Source of the DNA: Hormiphora californensis
Lineage: Eukaryota; Ctenophora; Tentaculata; Cydippida; Pleurobrachiidae
NCBI GenBank assembly: GCA_020137815.1
Contig: CM035361.1
Span: 6,110,340-6,174,339 of the forward strand
Direction of reading: 5' to 3'
Length of the DNA: 64,000 nucleotides
Positions 11,739-51,008 of the stretch are shown here, one piece after another. The notes under the pieces are model-generated. The model was not told the DNA's origin. It was given only the letters and a program-made list of their open reading frames with translations, and ran no database searches. The position numbers were made by a program, and so were the translations under genes. The stretch's first letter is position 1. The number at the start of each line of letters is the position of its first letter.

Positions 11739-11995
11739 CCTCTCTCTCCCTCCCTCATTTGTAATCAATCTAAACTCTTTGATCGATCCTGCATGATGAA
11801 AAGACACGTCCCGCACAGAGATAGAGCTTAGAGGAGAGACTTTTATCTTGCACTGTCGTCACCACTCATATGCATGCAGTTTGAAAATGATTATAGTTTC
11901 ATTAACTAGCTCGTATCCCTCCCTGTAAAGTGTCTCTTTCTCCCTCTCTCAGCTCTGTTGCTTGTGAATGATATTCCATTACATCAAACTAGCAT
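11739..11995. repeat. Second copy of the 250-bp direct duplication
   Basis: Matches 9482-9735 in the same orientation. Beyond 11995 the match fades as the sequence itself becomes degraded. Confidence 0.85.
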
Positions 11996-12129
11996 GGAAT
12001 AAAAAACCTAAAAAAATAGCAAAGGCAAAAAGATATCTAAATTATGTGACTAGGGGATTTAAATCCACACCTCTCAAAACGGGAGGAAAAACATGGACAG
12101 TTTTATTATGTTATAAATATTACTCATTT

Positions 12130-12836
12130 TCGCAGTCTGAATTGAAGGGAAAGAAAAGAGAGGAGGTTAAAAAAAACGGGACTCTGCAAAAGTAAACAGA
12201 AACCAGGCGAAATTTTTGCTTTTGGGTACTTAGATGATTATAGCGAAAGGAAAATTTCAAATTTTTCTGCGAAAAAAACCCCTTTTCAAACTTGGCATTG
12301 TTTTATGGCCCTAACTGGCCCAAACCCGAAAGCAAAAAAGGGGAAAAAGAGAGAGGGAATAAGAAGAGGAAGAAGAGGAGAGGAAAGAGAAAGAGAGCGA
12401 AAAATTGGGAAAAAAAAACCCCTCCCCTTTTTTTAGGCCCTAAAGGGGGGTTTTTTTTTTTTGGGGGGGGGGGGGTTTTTTTTTCCCCTTTTCAAAAAAT
12501 TTTGGGGGGGTCTTTTTTTCCCCCCTTTTTCCCCAAAAAAAAGGGGGGAAACTTTTCTTTTTCCCTCCCCCCCCTCCTTTTCCTTTCCCCCCCTCCCCCC
12601 TTTTTTCTTCCCCCCCCCCTGGGTTTTTTTCCCCCCCTTTTTTTTCCCCCCCTTCCTGATTCCCTTATTGTGGTTTCCCCACCTTTTCCCCCCTTTTTTT
12701 TTTCCTCTTTTTTGGTTCCCCCTTTTTTCCTTTTTTTGGGGTGTTTTATTTTCCCCCCTTAAATTTTTTTGCTCTTCTAAATTATTTTGGGGTTTTTCCC
12801 TTTAAAAGGGGGCCCCCCCCCCTTTTTTTATTTAGG
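12130..12836. other. Homopolymer-collapsed, low-quality sequence
   Basis: The sequence turns gradually into runs of T, C, G and A with almost no complex words (12410-12830). This is not biological in appearance and looks like a poor consensus. Reading frames here should be ignored. Confidence 0.85.
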
Positions 12837-13028
12837 CAACAGAGAAGAACAATAAGGGAAGAAGAGAAGAGATAAGAAGGAGATACGACGAGATCAAGAG
12901 AGAGGAGAGAGAGATAGGAAGGAGCTCTAGATAAAGAGATAGAGCGAGAGAAGCAGATGTGAAGGTAGCGGGCTACTGAGCTACGTGGACGTAGCATCGG
13001 AGAGTCGTAGAGTAGGAGAGAGAGTCGG

Positions 13029-13030
13029 GG

Positions 13031-13094
<64 letters not shown>
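13029..13094. repeat. (GA)n microsatellite
   Basis: About 32 GA units. The flanks are GA-rich from 12840 to 13030. Confidence 0.95.
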
Positions 13095-13099
<5 letters not shown>

Positions 13100-13582
13100 A
13101 AGGTGTGTGTAATCATAATAATGACTTCCGGTGGTTCCCTTGTTTTCACTGGACAACAAACCTCACATCATTCCTGATCCTCTCCTTATTGTGGATTTCC
13201 ACATCCCCGTAGTGGATTTCCACCTCTTTCTAGTGAGGTAGTAATCCTCAGATTTACTGTGGATATCCACTGATGGTTCCGGGTGTGAGTTGGCCGATGG
13301 AATATATCATTTTCCGCGTGAATAAGGTGTTAGTGAATGAGTCGTTCGTGGAAAGTTCATTTCACAGGGTAAATAAAATCTTCAAAACAAGCTTCTAAAA
13401 ACGGGAGGCAAAAGCTCAATTTATACCACGAAAAACAGTGCTTTTTACTTTAAATATTCGCTCATCTTAGATCTGTACAACACGGGAAGACCTTAAAACC
13501 TTCTCTCTGATTATATTTCTGTACTAAAAGAATCGGTAAACTGGGATTTAAATTCTGTGCTCACCAGAGTCTTTTTCCCTTT

Positions 13583-16207
13583 TTATTTGCCTGAAAGAGC
13601 TAGCTTGTCAGCACTCAAATATTTACAACAGCTAAAATGGTTCAAAAATGTATTTTCTACTTTCTTTTTGACTTACCCTTCTTTCCTTTCTTGCCCTTCT
13701 TTTTCGACTTCAGCTTCTTCCGGGTTGCAAAGGACCTCCAGTGAGCCTGTATTACCACAGCTGCCTTGGTCAGCAATCTGGAAAATTAGGATGAAATAAG
13801 TTGAGTTCGTTCACACATTCTCAATCTCAGAAAAAGGTTTTCAAAAAGTCTCTCAAAATCAGAAACTGAACTGATAATTTTATTTCTTACCGCATTCGCC
13901 TCTCCTCCTCAGCTTTCCTCTCTGCAGCAATTCTTCGCTCTTCCATGATCTTATTGTACTCCTCTTCGAGCACAGCGAACCGCTCCTCCAAATCTTCCAA
14001 TTGCTGTTTCTCAATCTTGTACACCTGATGATGGGGGTAATGGTGAGTCCTGAAATATATTACAAATTGATCGGAGTGATGAAATATGTCAATTGTAAAT
14101 TATAGTGACATCATTAGTTATGTGACGTCATGAATCATTCAATTCCTTACCGCTTCGATCTGCTCGTATTCATCCTGCCTCTCCCCCATATCAGTGTCGT
14201 ATTTGGCGATCCAAGTTTCAAGGGCAGACTCTGTCTTAATCTTGCGACTTCGTAACCCCTAACGGATAGATTGGTGAGTAAATATGTTTGGAAAATATAT
14301 CCTATATATCCTATCCCCGATTTACCGGAACCCCGATTTACCGGGAGGATATACATAATTCCCCCGATATAGGAAATTAACGGTATTTGACCCCGATATA
14401 CCGGGCACCCCGGTTTACCGGTCAAAACCCTTTCCCCCGAGCATTTCGAGGGTCCGACTCGACTCTATATTAAGGAAAATTTGTCGGATGCCCGAGTGGC
14501 GAGTGAAAATCATGCTGATTTCCATTGTCATGCTGATTTCCATTTGACTGCTGCAACAGGAGCAAAGAAATGCCCATTAAATACCTGTTCAGACTGTCGG
14601 TGTTCGGAGACCGCTTGAGCCAACTGTTGTCTCAATTGTGCAATACTTTGCTTCAATCGATCACACTTCCCATCGCTAGTCTTCACATCAGTCGCCTCCT
14701 GTTTATGGGAATCCGATTTGATCCGCTTGTTGACCTCATTGCTTGTTCGTTGAAGCTGGGCCAGATCCGATTTGAGTTTCTTGATTTCTGTGTTCTTTTT
14801 GTTTAGTTCAGCATCTCGGTCATCCGAGGCATCCTGAAGCAGGCCGTCCAACTTTTTAACTTCAACCTGCAAAAGACGGTTTGAGTTAGTGGGAAGTTGG
14901 AAAATATTAGTTGCTAGGACCTGGTAGAAAGGCCGATGATATTGGTTTAGGTGTGTCTATGATTTAATGAGAGACGAAACCGGACCGAAGGAGACTGGAG
15001 AGAAAAGGGGGATCAGAGAATTTCACTCACTGCAGCCTTTGCCTCCCGTTGTATAATCTGATGAATATAATTTCCCCTTTCCTCCTCCTCCTCTCTAGTT
15101 GTTAGGAGTCGCTCCATTACAATGCCTCTCAGGTTGTTCATTGTCGAAATAAGGGAGCTGGCGGCTGGAGGTCGCTCTGCAACCTGTAGAAGATGGTTGT
15201 AAAATAATATTTTCAGCAAACAAGATCTTGCGTAACATTTAATTAAAACCTTGACTGATGGGCCGAACAACCCCCAACCCTGATGGCTGATTCCCGAACG
15301 TAAATACCTGTTTTAGAACGGCGTCTAGCATGGAGTGATTGCGAGAGAACAGCCTTACAATGGATCGAGTGGAGTGTCGGAGTTGTTGTTGCAGTTGTGA
15401 CCGGTACTGACAGAGAGATTCATAGGACATTTTCTCAGGCTCTCCGTCTAGTCCTCCTCTCTTAGCACTGCCTGGGGTGGGTAGATTTTGTAAAACAATT
15501 TTCGATGATGAGTGGCTAGATAATTGATAAATCATAAAGCTACGTTGTGACAAATCTGGGCTAAAATAAGGAAATCTCCCCCCTCTCCCCTAAATCTTGA
15601 CCCCCTACTTGTATGAGCCTGACTCTGAACTAAAATAAGGTTATCAGCCCCCCCCCCTAAATCTTGACCCCAATTACTTGTATGAGCCTGACTCTGAACT
15701 AAAATAAGGTTATCAGCCCCCCCCCCCCCTAAATCTTGACCCCAATTACTTGTATGAGCCTGACTCTCCTCCTCCTCCTGGAGTGTGAAGACCTTGGAAA
15801 ACAGAAGTTCCAGTTCATAGTGCTCCTTCAAAATGGAAATCATGTCAGCAGTCAAAATGTGAGCATACCTGCGGGAGATAATGATGTTAGTTATTAGTGG
15901 AAATTGGGTGTGATTGAGTTTCTGTTGTTAGAATTTTCAGACTGTCTCGCGTGCATAAAGAACAACTCAACGACAATACAAAAGTGGGCTAGTATGAACA
16001 TTGAACATTGAACAATGAACATTTTATATAAAACATGTACCTATCCAATTGTGGTGTGATAGTAGGTAGGAGAGTAACAAGCCGGATTTTAGTAATAGAA
16101 TCATCAAGAACGGCCATAATCCTCTGACTCTCCACCGTAACCAGTTTCTTTGAGGATGGATCTAAAATCTTTAGCGGGTCCTCTTTCTTAGAATCTGTAG
16201 AAATCAT
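13583..16207 (-). CDS. DRC10: Dynein regulatory complex protein 10 (IQ domain-containing protein D)
   Basis: Nine exons with matching phases: 16207-16041, 15868-15750, 15471-15308, 15183-15031, 14866-14585, 14258-14151, 14024-13891, 13777-13677 and 13590-13583, giving 411 aa. The ATG at 16207 is in a good context (GCCGCC-like). The N-terminus carries TVESQRIMAVLDDSITKI and LVTLLP as in DRC10, then a long coiled coil (about residues 150-375), then an IQ motif (IQAHWRSFATRKK, about 385-398) and a Lys/Gly tail of repeated KKGKKG. Tail layout and length fit IQCD/DRC10, a subunit of the nexin-dynein regulatory complex that links axonemal doublets and tunes dynein. The IQ motif should bind calmodulin or an EF-hand subunit. 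The last coding exon holds only GC-AAA-TAA, placed by an acceptor CTTTCAG. It lies on the same strand as CFAP99 nearby. Confidence 0.9.
14316..14445. mobile_element. Degraded pogo-like MITE fragment
   Basis: Contains CCCCGATTTACCGG, CCCCGATATA and CCTTTCCCCCGAGCAT, the words of the 172-bp TA-flanked elements at 37591 and 40423. It lies in DRC10 intron 5. Confidence 0.6.
15560..15771. repeat. About 70-bp tandem repeat made of an exon end plus intron
   Basis: In DRC10 intron 2, three copies (minus strand) of AGTCAGGCTCATACAAGTA followed by GGGG-rich sequence and TTATTTTAG. The first copy contains the true end of exon 2 and its donor (CATACAA/GTAATT); the other two repeat both. Confidence 0.88.
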
Positions 16208-16375
16208 GGCGGAAGTGAGTATAATAAAGAGTGTGAATCGAGTGATGCTGTGGAAACGGACGGGAAAACTATAATTCGACTTTGGGATCATATCAGCTTG
16301 TTACAAGATATAGCACACTCAAGACTGTCATATCTTCCCCTAATTGATAGTCAGCCAGACAAACACAATGCGTGA

Positions 16376-16500
16376 GGAATTACCAGGCTGGTTACCTACT
16401 TTTGGTTACATGGCTAGGTTACCTACTTTTGGTTACCAGGCTAGGTTACCTACTTTTGGTTACCAGGCTAGGCTACCTAACTGGGTTACCTACTTTTGGT
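16376..16500. repeat. Short tandem repeat upstream of DRC10
   Basis: Four or five imperfect copies of GGTTACCTACTTTTGGTTAC-CAGGCTA lie about 170 bp 5' of the DRC10 start codon, in its presumed promoter. Confidence 0.8.
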
Positions 16501-16747
16501 GTTTCCACCTGAGCCTTGCATGGCTTGATACATGTCGATATTCTTCTTTTTGCCTCCTACAAGGGCATCTGAGCGGGTGTTGTGGATTGCAGGCGGAGGA
16601 TCAACAATACTAGCCATGTGGCTAGAAACAGGGAGAGAGAGGGGTTAGTGATATATATACTTTTAGAGGTTTTGCTCGGAGGGTTGGGGGTTAAGACTTG
16701 AGGGCTAGAAATAGGGAGAGAGAGATGTTAGTGATATAGTGGTAGTA

Positions 16748-16812
16748 CAGTCGGGCTCCGGGACAGGATGCTCGGGGGAAAGATTTTGCCCGGTAAACCG
16801 AGGTCCGACTGT
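16748..16812. mobile_element. Pogo-like MITE end
   Basis: ACAGTCGGGCTCCGGGA and GTAAACCGAGGTCCGACTGT form inverted ends about 60 bp apart, matching the termini of the family at 37591 and 40423. Confidence 0.6.
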
Positions 16813-16945
16813 TTATTATTGGGTTATTAGTTGAGGGGTTAGAACTTAAAAACTGGTGAATTGGGGTACAATGTGAAACAGTGAAACGCGTGAAATCTCG
16901 TGCTGTATGATGAAAACTAGACAGCTACCATGCTGGACACACACA

Positions 16946-17064
<119 letters not shown>

Positions 17065-17227
17065 TTGAGTGACCCACTACTGCTGCAGCTCAGGTCTGTT
17101 TGATGATTATATTTGAAGTTAAAAGTCCTTTACAGCATCATATCGTCCGATAAAATATCTCCCGCGATTTTAAACCGGAAACACTAAAACGAAAACTGAT
17201 CAAAGTGTATGATGATGTCATCACACC

Positions 17228-18451
17228 TCACAATGAGATATCAGAGAATTTCTCGATGACATCATCCTCGTCATCACCATCGTCATCACCATCACTGACC
17301 ACATCATACTCCCGAATAGCTCTCTCCCGGTCAAACTGGAAATTAACCACCTTCACCCGATAATCCCGGTCAATTGCCTCCCGTTCCTCATCCCATGCAT
17401 CCGGATCAGCTACTTGTTCGACGACCTCAAAAAAGGGAACATTCCGGATATCGGGGTGTGGCCACTCGCACACCTTTGGATCAGGTAAGTCTAGCGGATG
17501 GAACCTTCGGTAGGAATTCCGTGTTGGCAGGGTTCCAATAATAATCCAGTGAGACGCTTTTCGGCCAAGGGCATGGATTGCAATTTCATAGGTCACATTA
17601 AGAAACCCACACGGTTGTTCTCCCGATTGCACAACTGGCGGAATCAAGAGGGGGTCGTGTTGTTTTACAAAAACAGATTTCCCAACTACTTCCCCGTAGT
17701 CTATCCTCACCAGAGTCTTTGAAGTGGTGTGCTCACTGCCATCCGAGGCAGTGTATTTCACGTGCATGACCAGCTCCGACCATGCCATACTGATTCTTGT
17801 TCCACTTTTGTTCATGATCTCGACGTTCATGAGGACCTCCTCCCCGGGTACATAGCCCACCTTTTCCAATCGACCCGCAATTGTTATCTCTTTGAACCAT
17901 TGTTTACCTCCTGAGAAAGTCTTGGCAAACGTGACAGGCTGGAGGGATTTCTTGTGTTCGCGAAGGTTGTACGGGTTGATAACGGGTATAAATCGTTCGT
18001 GATCTTGGACTGACGCCCATGGCCAATCAACCTCAGCTCGGATTGTGTACCGGACACTCCCATTTGGAAACTCCATGGACGAGGGAAGTTGGTGTTTGCC
18101 CGGGGATACAATGGGAACCTCAAAAGGGTATGAGAATTTCCCTGGTCGTAGGAACATGTTTTTCCCATCGCCATGAACGTAGAGTTCCTTAAAAAGGAGA
18201 TTTGAATTGTTCATGAACTTCACCTCATTTCCACGTTTATTTTTATGATGCCAATGTACGTCCGCTTTGCACATGATGGTCAGCTTGATGCCCCTCATTC
18301 TCCGTTTGTGTTCGTTCACTATGCTGACCGTGCCCGTGAGTGATTGTCCAACGAAAAACACCTCCTTGTCCAGGAATATGTCAATAGTGAGCGGCTGTTC
18401 CTCCGGGGAGATCTCTTCCTCGGAGGAGGCATATGAGGATGCATCGGACAT
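17228..18451 (-). CDS. Arrestin-domain protein (arrestin fold, 407 aa), intronless
   Basis: A single frame runs from ATG 18451 to TGA 17228-17230. After an acidic N-terminus (SSEEEISPEEQP), the arrestin N-domain spans about residues 20-165: IDIFLDKEVFFVGQSLTGTV, then a strand with FSYPFEVPI and LPSSMEFPNGSVRYTIRA. The C-domain spans about 190-330 (ITIAGRLEKVGYVPGEEVL ... ISMAWSELVMHVKYTA). The tail is long and very acidic (near SDGDDDGDDEDDVIEKF). Family members act as adaptors for membrane-protein sorting and ubiquitylation; no PPxY motif of ARRDC type is obvious, so the partner is unknown. A gene without introns in this intron-rich neighbourhood suggests a retrocopy or intron loss. A 23-bp minisatellite starts about 20 bp upstream of the ATG. 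Confidence 0.9.
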   Translation of the reverse strand: MSDASSYASSEEEISPEEQPLTIDIFLDKEVFFVGQSLTGTVSIVNEHKRRMRGIKLTIMCKADVHWHHKNKRGNEVKFMNNSNLLFKELYVHGDGKNMFLRPGKFSYPFEVPIVSPGKHQLPSSMEFPNGSVRYTIRAEVDWPWASVQDHERFIPVINPYNLREHKKSLQPVTFAKTFSGGKQWFKEITIAGRLEKVGYVPGEEVLMNVEIMNKSGTRISMAWSELVMHVKYTASDGSEHTTSKTLVRIDYGEVVGKSVFVKQHDPLLIPPVVQSGEQPCGFLNVTYEIAIHALGRKASHWIIIGTLPTRNSYRRFHPLDLPDPKVCEWPHPDIRNVPFFEVVEQVADPDAWDEEREAIDRDYRVKVVNFQFDRERAIREYDVVSDGDDDGDDEDDVIEKFSDISL

Positions 18452-18469
18452 TGTGATGTTGTGCTGAGT

Positions 18470-19288
18470 GGGTGGTTGGGTGAGTAAAGAGTGGGTGGTT
18501 GGGTGAGTAAAGAGTGGGTGGTTGGGTGAGTAAAGAGTGGGTGGTTGGGTGAGTAAAGAGTGGGTGGTTGGGTAAGTAAAGAGTGGGTGGTTGGGTGAGT
18601 AAAGAGTGGGTGGTTGGATGAGTAAAGGGTGGGTGGTTGGGTGAGTAAAGGGTGGGTGGTTGGGTGAGTAAAGAGTGGGTGGTTGGGTGAGTAAAGAGTG
18701 GGTGGTTGGGTGAGTAAAGAGTGGGTGGTTGGGTGAGTAAAGAGTGGGTGGTTGGGTGAGTAAAGAGTGGGTGGTTGGGTGAGTAAAGAGTGGGTGGTTG
18801 GGTGAGTAAAGAGTGGGTGGTTGGGTGAGTAAAGAGTGGGTGGTTGGGTGAGTAAAGAGTGGGTGGTTGGGTGAGTAAAGAGTGGGTGGTTGGGTGAGTA
18901 AAGAGTGGGTGGTTGGGTGAGTAAAGAGTGGGTGGTTGGGTGAGTAAAGAGTGGGTGGTTGGGTGAGTAAAGAGTGGGTGGTTGGGTGAGTAAAGAGTGG
19001 GTGGTTGGGTGAGTAAAGAGTGGGTGGTTGGGTGAGTAAAGAGTGGGTGGTTGGGTGAGTAAAGAGTGGGTGGTTGGATGAGTAAAGAGTGGGTGGTTGG
19101 ATGAGTAAGAAGTGGGTGGTTGGATGAGTAAAGAGTGGGTGGTTGGATGAGTAAAGAGTGGGTGGTTGGATGAGTAAAGAGTGTGTGGTTAGGTGAGTAT
19201 TAAAGAGTGGGTGGTTGGGTAAGTATTAAAGAGTGGGTGGTTGGGTAAGTATTAAAGAGTGGGTGGTTGGGTGAGTAAAGAGTGGGTG
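18470..19288. repeat. 23-bp minisatellite, about 35 copies
   Basis: The unit GAGTGGGTGGTTGGGTGAG-TAAA is repeated almost perfectly, with TGGATGAG variants towards the right end. It fills the space 5' of the arrestin-domain gene and so lies in its promoter or 5' UTR. Each unit has GGG-GG-GGG runs, so the plus strand could form G-quadruplexes. Confidence 0.95.
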
Positions 19289-19543
19289 AAAAGTTGGGCA
19301 GGTGGGTGTATAACAAGTGATATATAGATGAGTATGTAATAAGGGAGGAAGGGGATATATATGGGGAATGGGGAAGAAAGGGAACTATTGGGAAGTAAAG
19401 AAGAACTATCTAAAACAAAAGACATCAACATTTAACAACATCAATATATTATGTAGATCTCACTAGACATTCTACCCGAGAAAACGCACGCCCCGATCGC
19501 TAAAAGACAGATCTCAAACCTCTTTCTCTCAATTTAAAATCTC

Positions 19544-21484
19544 TCATGTCATCAGCGTAGTTCTATCTGCTTTTGTGCCTAATTTAGCGATTCTCTCTCT
19601 CGATTGTTCCAGTTCCTTCCACCGTCGTTCCTCCATGGCTCGTTTTTCAGCCTCAAGATTCACAGTCCTTTTGACTGGTCCACCCTGTAGAGTCATCTGT
19701 TGAGCGGTTTTCATTTTCATTCTCTCCGCCCGTTTTTCCTCCAACTTTCGCTGTAAAGAATCCAGCTCGGTTGACTGAACTTTTGGGGGAGATTTTATCT
19801 TTTCTTTCTCCTGCTGTGCCCGAGCCTGTTCCTTGCTGACGATGATCCGGTTCTGGGAGATGGAGTCCATTTTCTGTTCCAGCATCTTTCGATATGTGAT
19901 CTTATCGGCCAAAATATCTCCTCGTTTCTCCTCCAACTCTCGTTCCCTTTGTTCCTTTACCAGAACCAGCCTCTCCCTGAGCTCAGCGATGGACATCTCA
20001 CACAAGAACCCAAATCCAGCAGTCGCTGTGAGATCCACAAATCGTTGAGTGTCAATTTCAGTTCGATCGAAGGCTCGAATCTCCTGAATTATCTTCATTT
20101 TTCGCTCCATCTCAAGCTGGGCTTCCTCCACTGCAATTCTCATCAGCACCTTGCTCTCTTCCTGGACCTGTTGGACCATCTTCCGCTTGATCTCGGTTAA
20201 TTTCACCTGAGCCTGTTTGGTTTGTTGGTGACTATCCTGAATGGATAGAACTCGTTCTCTAGTCTCCTCTTCGAGCTCCAGCTGTGAGATCAGGAATTGT
20301 TTCAGCATCTTATCGGCTTCAATCTTCATTTTCTTCACTCGTTGCTTGTTGTTTTCGGTCAGCTTTTGTTTTGCCAACATAGCATCTTCGTATGAGAGTA
20401 GCCCGACCATTTTATTGCGAACCTGCCGCTCTGCTTCCTCTCTTTTCATCTCCTCATCTCTCTCACGGCGCCAACTTTGGAAGTCATCATCTGTTCCCTC
20501 GCCCGATAGAACACCAACTATCTTTTTCAGTTCTTCCTCCTCTCGTTTTGCGTACAGGGCATCTTCTCGAAGGATTGTCGCAGCGTTCAGCTTTACTGGT
20601 GCTGCATTTTCTGTCACTTTTTTAGGGACGGGCTTCGCTTTGTATGAATCAAACTTTAGCTGTGCTTCACCCTCTTTGATGATTGTGTCCATTCGCTCTT
20701 GTGTTTTGATGGACTTTTCCGTTCGAATGTGATTGCCACTGAGCGTCCTTACTTCCTCCAACATTTGCTCTGATTTCTTACGATTGTCCTCTTTTTTCTT
20801 CTGGATCTCAGTTTCCTCGCGAGGTGATTTGTAAATGGAAGGAGGAATTGGGTTTGTCGTTTTCACCTTAGGAATAGGCTCTGGCATCGGGACTGATCGT
20901 GGTTTTACTTGAGTCAATTTGAACGGCTGGGGTTTTGTTGTCACGCTGGATTTCTTGGCAGGAGGCTTGTTTTGGAGTTTGTCGTTCAACCGAGAAATAA
21001 GAATATGAACTTCGTCAAGGTTGTCCTGAAGATTAGGAAGAACAGAATTTTCAACAAACTGCTGATCATATATCTTACACCACTTGTTTTTTAGCCAGGA
21101 CTGCAACTTCGGAAGGTCGAACAGGAATCGGAGGAATGTAAACATTTTCAAAGTGTCCTCTTTTAGTACAAAACTCTCGAAGTTTTCAAAACCAAGATCG
21201 TTAAGCCGCATCATAGCTAAGTAAGCAAACACCCGATACAGATATGCATCCTTTTTGAGCATCTTTTTGCCCTCATCCAAATAAAAGTTCTCGACGGTTA
21301 CTGATAAAAGTTTATGGTACCGCACACATCCAGAGAACACCTCTGCAACAAAGGTTTCTTCGGAATCATCAAGTTGAGGGTTACTTTCGAGGATCTCTTG
21401 AAGACGGGAGTCGGAAGCATTCGTCTCAGGGTTGAATTTCAGGAGTCCCTTGATGCATATTTGAACTAACGCGTTTGACTCCAT
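19544..21484 (-). CDS. CFAP99: Cilia- and flagella-associated protein 99
   Basis: One uninterrupted frame runs from ATG 21484 to the stop at 19544, 646 aa. The N-terminal 170 residues are a helical domain with CVRYHKLLSVTVENFYLDEG, DAYLYRVFAYLAMMRL and FTFLRFLFDLPKLQSWLKNK, the segments that identify CFAP99. A Pro-rich linker (SVPMPEPIPKVKTTNPIPPS) follows, then a very long charged coiled coil (about 225-646) full of Glu/Arg/Lys heptads. CFAP99 is an axonemal protein of motile cilia; its exact place is not established from this sequence. It is intronless, unlike DRC10 beside it. Its 5' end faces TNPO3 across 633 bp. Confidence 0.85.
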   Translation of the reverse strand: MESNALVQICIKGLLKFNPETNASDSRLQEILESNPQLDDSEETFVAEVFSGCVRYHKLLSVTVENFYLDEGKKMLKKDAYLYRVFAYLAMMRLNDLGFENFESFVLKEDTLKMFTFLRFLFDLPKLQSWLKNKWCKIYDQQFVENSVLPNLQDNLDEVHILISRLNDKLQNKPPAKKSSVTTKPQPFKLTQVKPRSVPMPEPIPKVKTTNPIPPSIYKSPREETEIQKKKEDNRKKSEQMLEEVRTLSGNHIRTEKSIKTQERMDTIIKEGEAQLKFDSYKAKPVPKKVTENAAPVKLNAATILREDALYAKREEEELKKIVGVLSGEGTDDDFQSWRRERDEEMKREEAERQVRNKMVGLLSYEDAMLAKQKLTENNKQRVKKMKIEADKMLKQFLISQLELEEETRERVLSIQDSHQQTKQAQVKLTEIKRKMVQQVQEESKVLMRIAVEEAQLEMERKMKIIQEIRAFDRTEIDTQRFVDLTATAGFGFLCEMSIAELRERLVLVKEQRERELEEKRGDILADKITYRKMLEQKMDSISQNRIIVSKEQARAQQEKEKIKSPPKVQSTELDSLQRKLEEKRAERMKMKTAQQMTLQGGPVKRTVNLEAEKRAMEERRWKELEQSRERIAKLGTKADRTTLMT

Positions 21485-22117
21485 CGACAAACAACCATAC
21501 GAGCTAAAACGAAAGATTTAAGCAAAATAATTACCGAATAATCAACTTGCAATAAGAAGGCAGGTATCAATCATCGATCCAATACACAAGAGCACAAATT
21601 CAAACACATCACGTACACCACGTTATTGCAAGCGTTCCCATGACAATCCAGTGTACTCCGCAAGCAATCGCGTTTTTGTGAAATATTGGTCAATTTTGCA
21701 GCGCGCAAATCGGTGAGGAGAACGCGCAACTGAGCCGCGCACTCAGTCTTAAAAACTCGGAGCAGAAAATTTTCCTTGAACATTTTTTTTTTCAGGAAAA
21801 AGCGAACTTTTTCGTAGAGCGAAGCCTGAAGCGTCGTCGGCAATGTAGGGGTAGAGCCCCCACAAGTAGGAACCAGTGTTGGGGATACAAATCTTCTGGC
21901 GGGTGCCTTATGGACCAAAAAATGTCGGCTACAGGGTCAATTAGACCAAAAAGTAGAGGCAAACGTCCCCCTGGCCCTGACCCCGCTCCCAATAACACAT
22001 GCCTAATCTGTTTTCGCTGATTCTAATATTATTTAGATAAGTATACATTTGAACTGAAAATAAAATTTTGTTTGGCGTATAGGGTTGCAGTGATTTATGA
22101 GGTTCAACCCTCAGAGT
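21485..22117. promoter_or_regulatory. Shared intergenic region between divergent CFAP99 and TNPO3
   Basis: The start codons of CFAP99 (minus) and TNPO3 (plus) are 633 bp apart with no other gene between, so this should hold both promoters. No TATA box or known site can be assigned with confidence; there are several CGCGC words (21700-21745). Confidence 0.55.
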
Positions 22118-50209
<28,092 letters not shown>

Positions 50210-50511
50210 TGACGTCATCAAATTATGACGTCATCATTTCGGATATTTTCAGTAGATATGCGGCTCCCAATTTTTATTGTTTCTGAAGTTCCAGTCTCTG
50301 TTTCCCCCCTGTTTATCCCCTTTGTTTCTGATTTCTCCCCCCCCCCCCTCCCCTGTTTATCTTTTTGTTCCCCTCTTTTTTAGCCCTTGATTCGCCCCTG
50401 TTCCCCCTTTTTTCTCCTCAATCCCCCCCTCTCACAAGTTTTTGTGGGAAGTGTACACTGTTTTGTATCCCCCTGTATATCCCACCCTCAAATGTGGGGG
50501 AAGTGTACCCC

Positions 50512-50611
50512 CAGGAACCGACCGAATCAGGTCCCTGATTGGCTGATAAGCAGTCACGTGACCTAAATAACGAGTTCTGATTGGTTGTTTACTTGTGTCG
50601 GTTGGTTCCTG
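50512..50611. mobile_element. hAT-like MITE (family A), complete
   Basis: CAGGAACCGACCGAATCAG to TCGGTTGGTTCCTG, flanked by TGTACCCC (50504-50511 and 50612-50619). It lies about 300 bp downstream of the TNPO3 stop. Confidence 0.92.
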
Positions 50612-51008
50612 TGTACCCCCTTCTCACAGGTCTGTGAGAGTCCTCGTTTTACGTATATCGCTGTAGTACTCATGTGTGTGAGAACACGAGAAAGAGAGTG
50701 AGAGAGAAAGAGAGGTAGGAGACGGAATGATAAAAATTATTTTCCGAGTTTTGTTACACATTTGCTAAACATTTCGTCTCCTGCCTGAGCGAGTGAGCGA
50801 GTGAGCGAGAAATAATAATTGTGAGAAAAAAATGCAGTTTCAGATTTTGCTTCTTTGTGTCTGAATACCAAACTTTGGAACAAAGAAGCAAAATATAATC
50901 TGGAGAGTGAGTAGGATGATACTGAGAATATTTTTTATCAGTGTAGTTATATTAAATCTCCTCGAGACAAATGAAATCGTGCCATTTGCTTAAATTTCAC
51001 ATAATCAT

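Noticed and set aside
9482-11995. LTR retrotransposon bounded by 250-bp direct repeats
   Set aside because: No TG...CA ends, primer-binding site, gag or pol frame between them.
18470-19288. Telomeric or centromeric satellite
   Set aside because: Confined to one 820-bp block beside a gene; the unit does not match telomere repeats.
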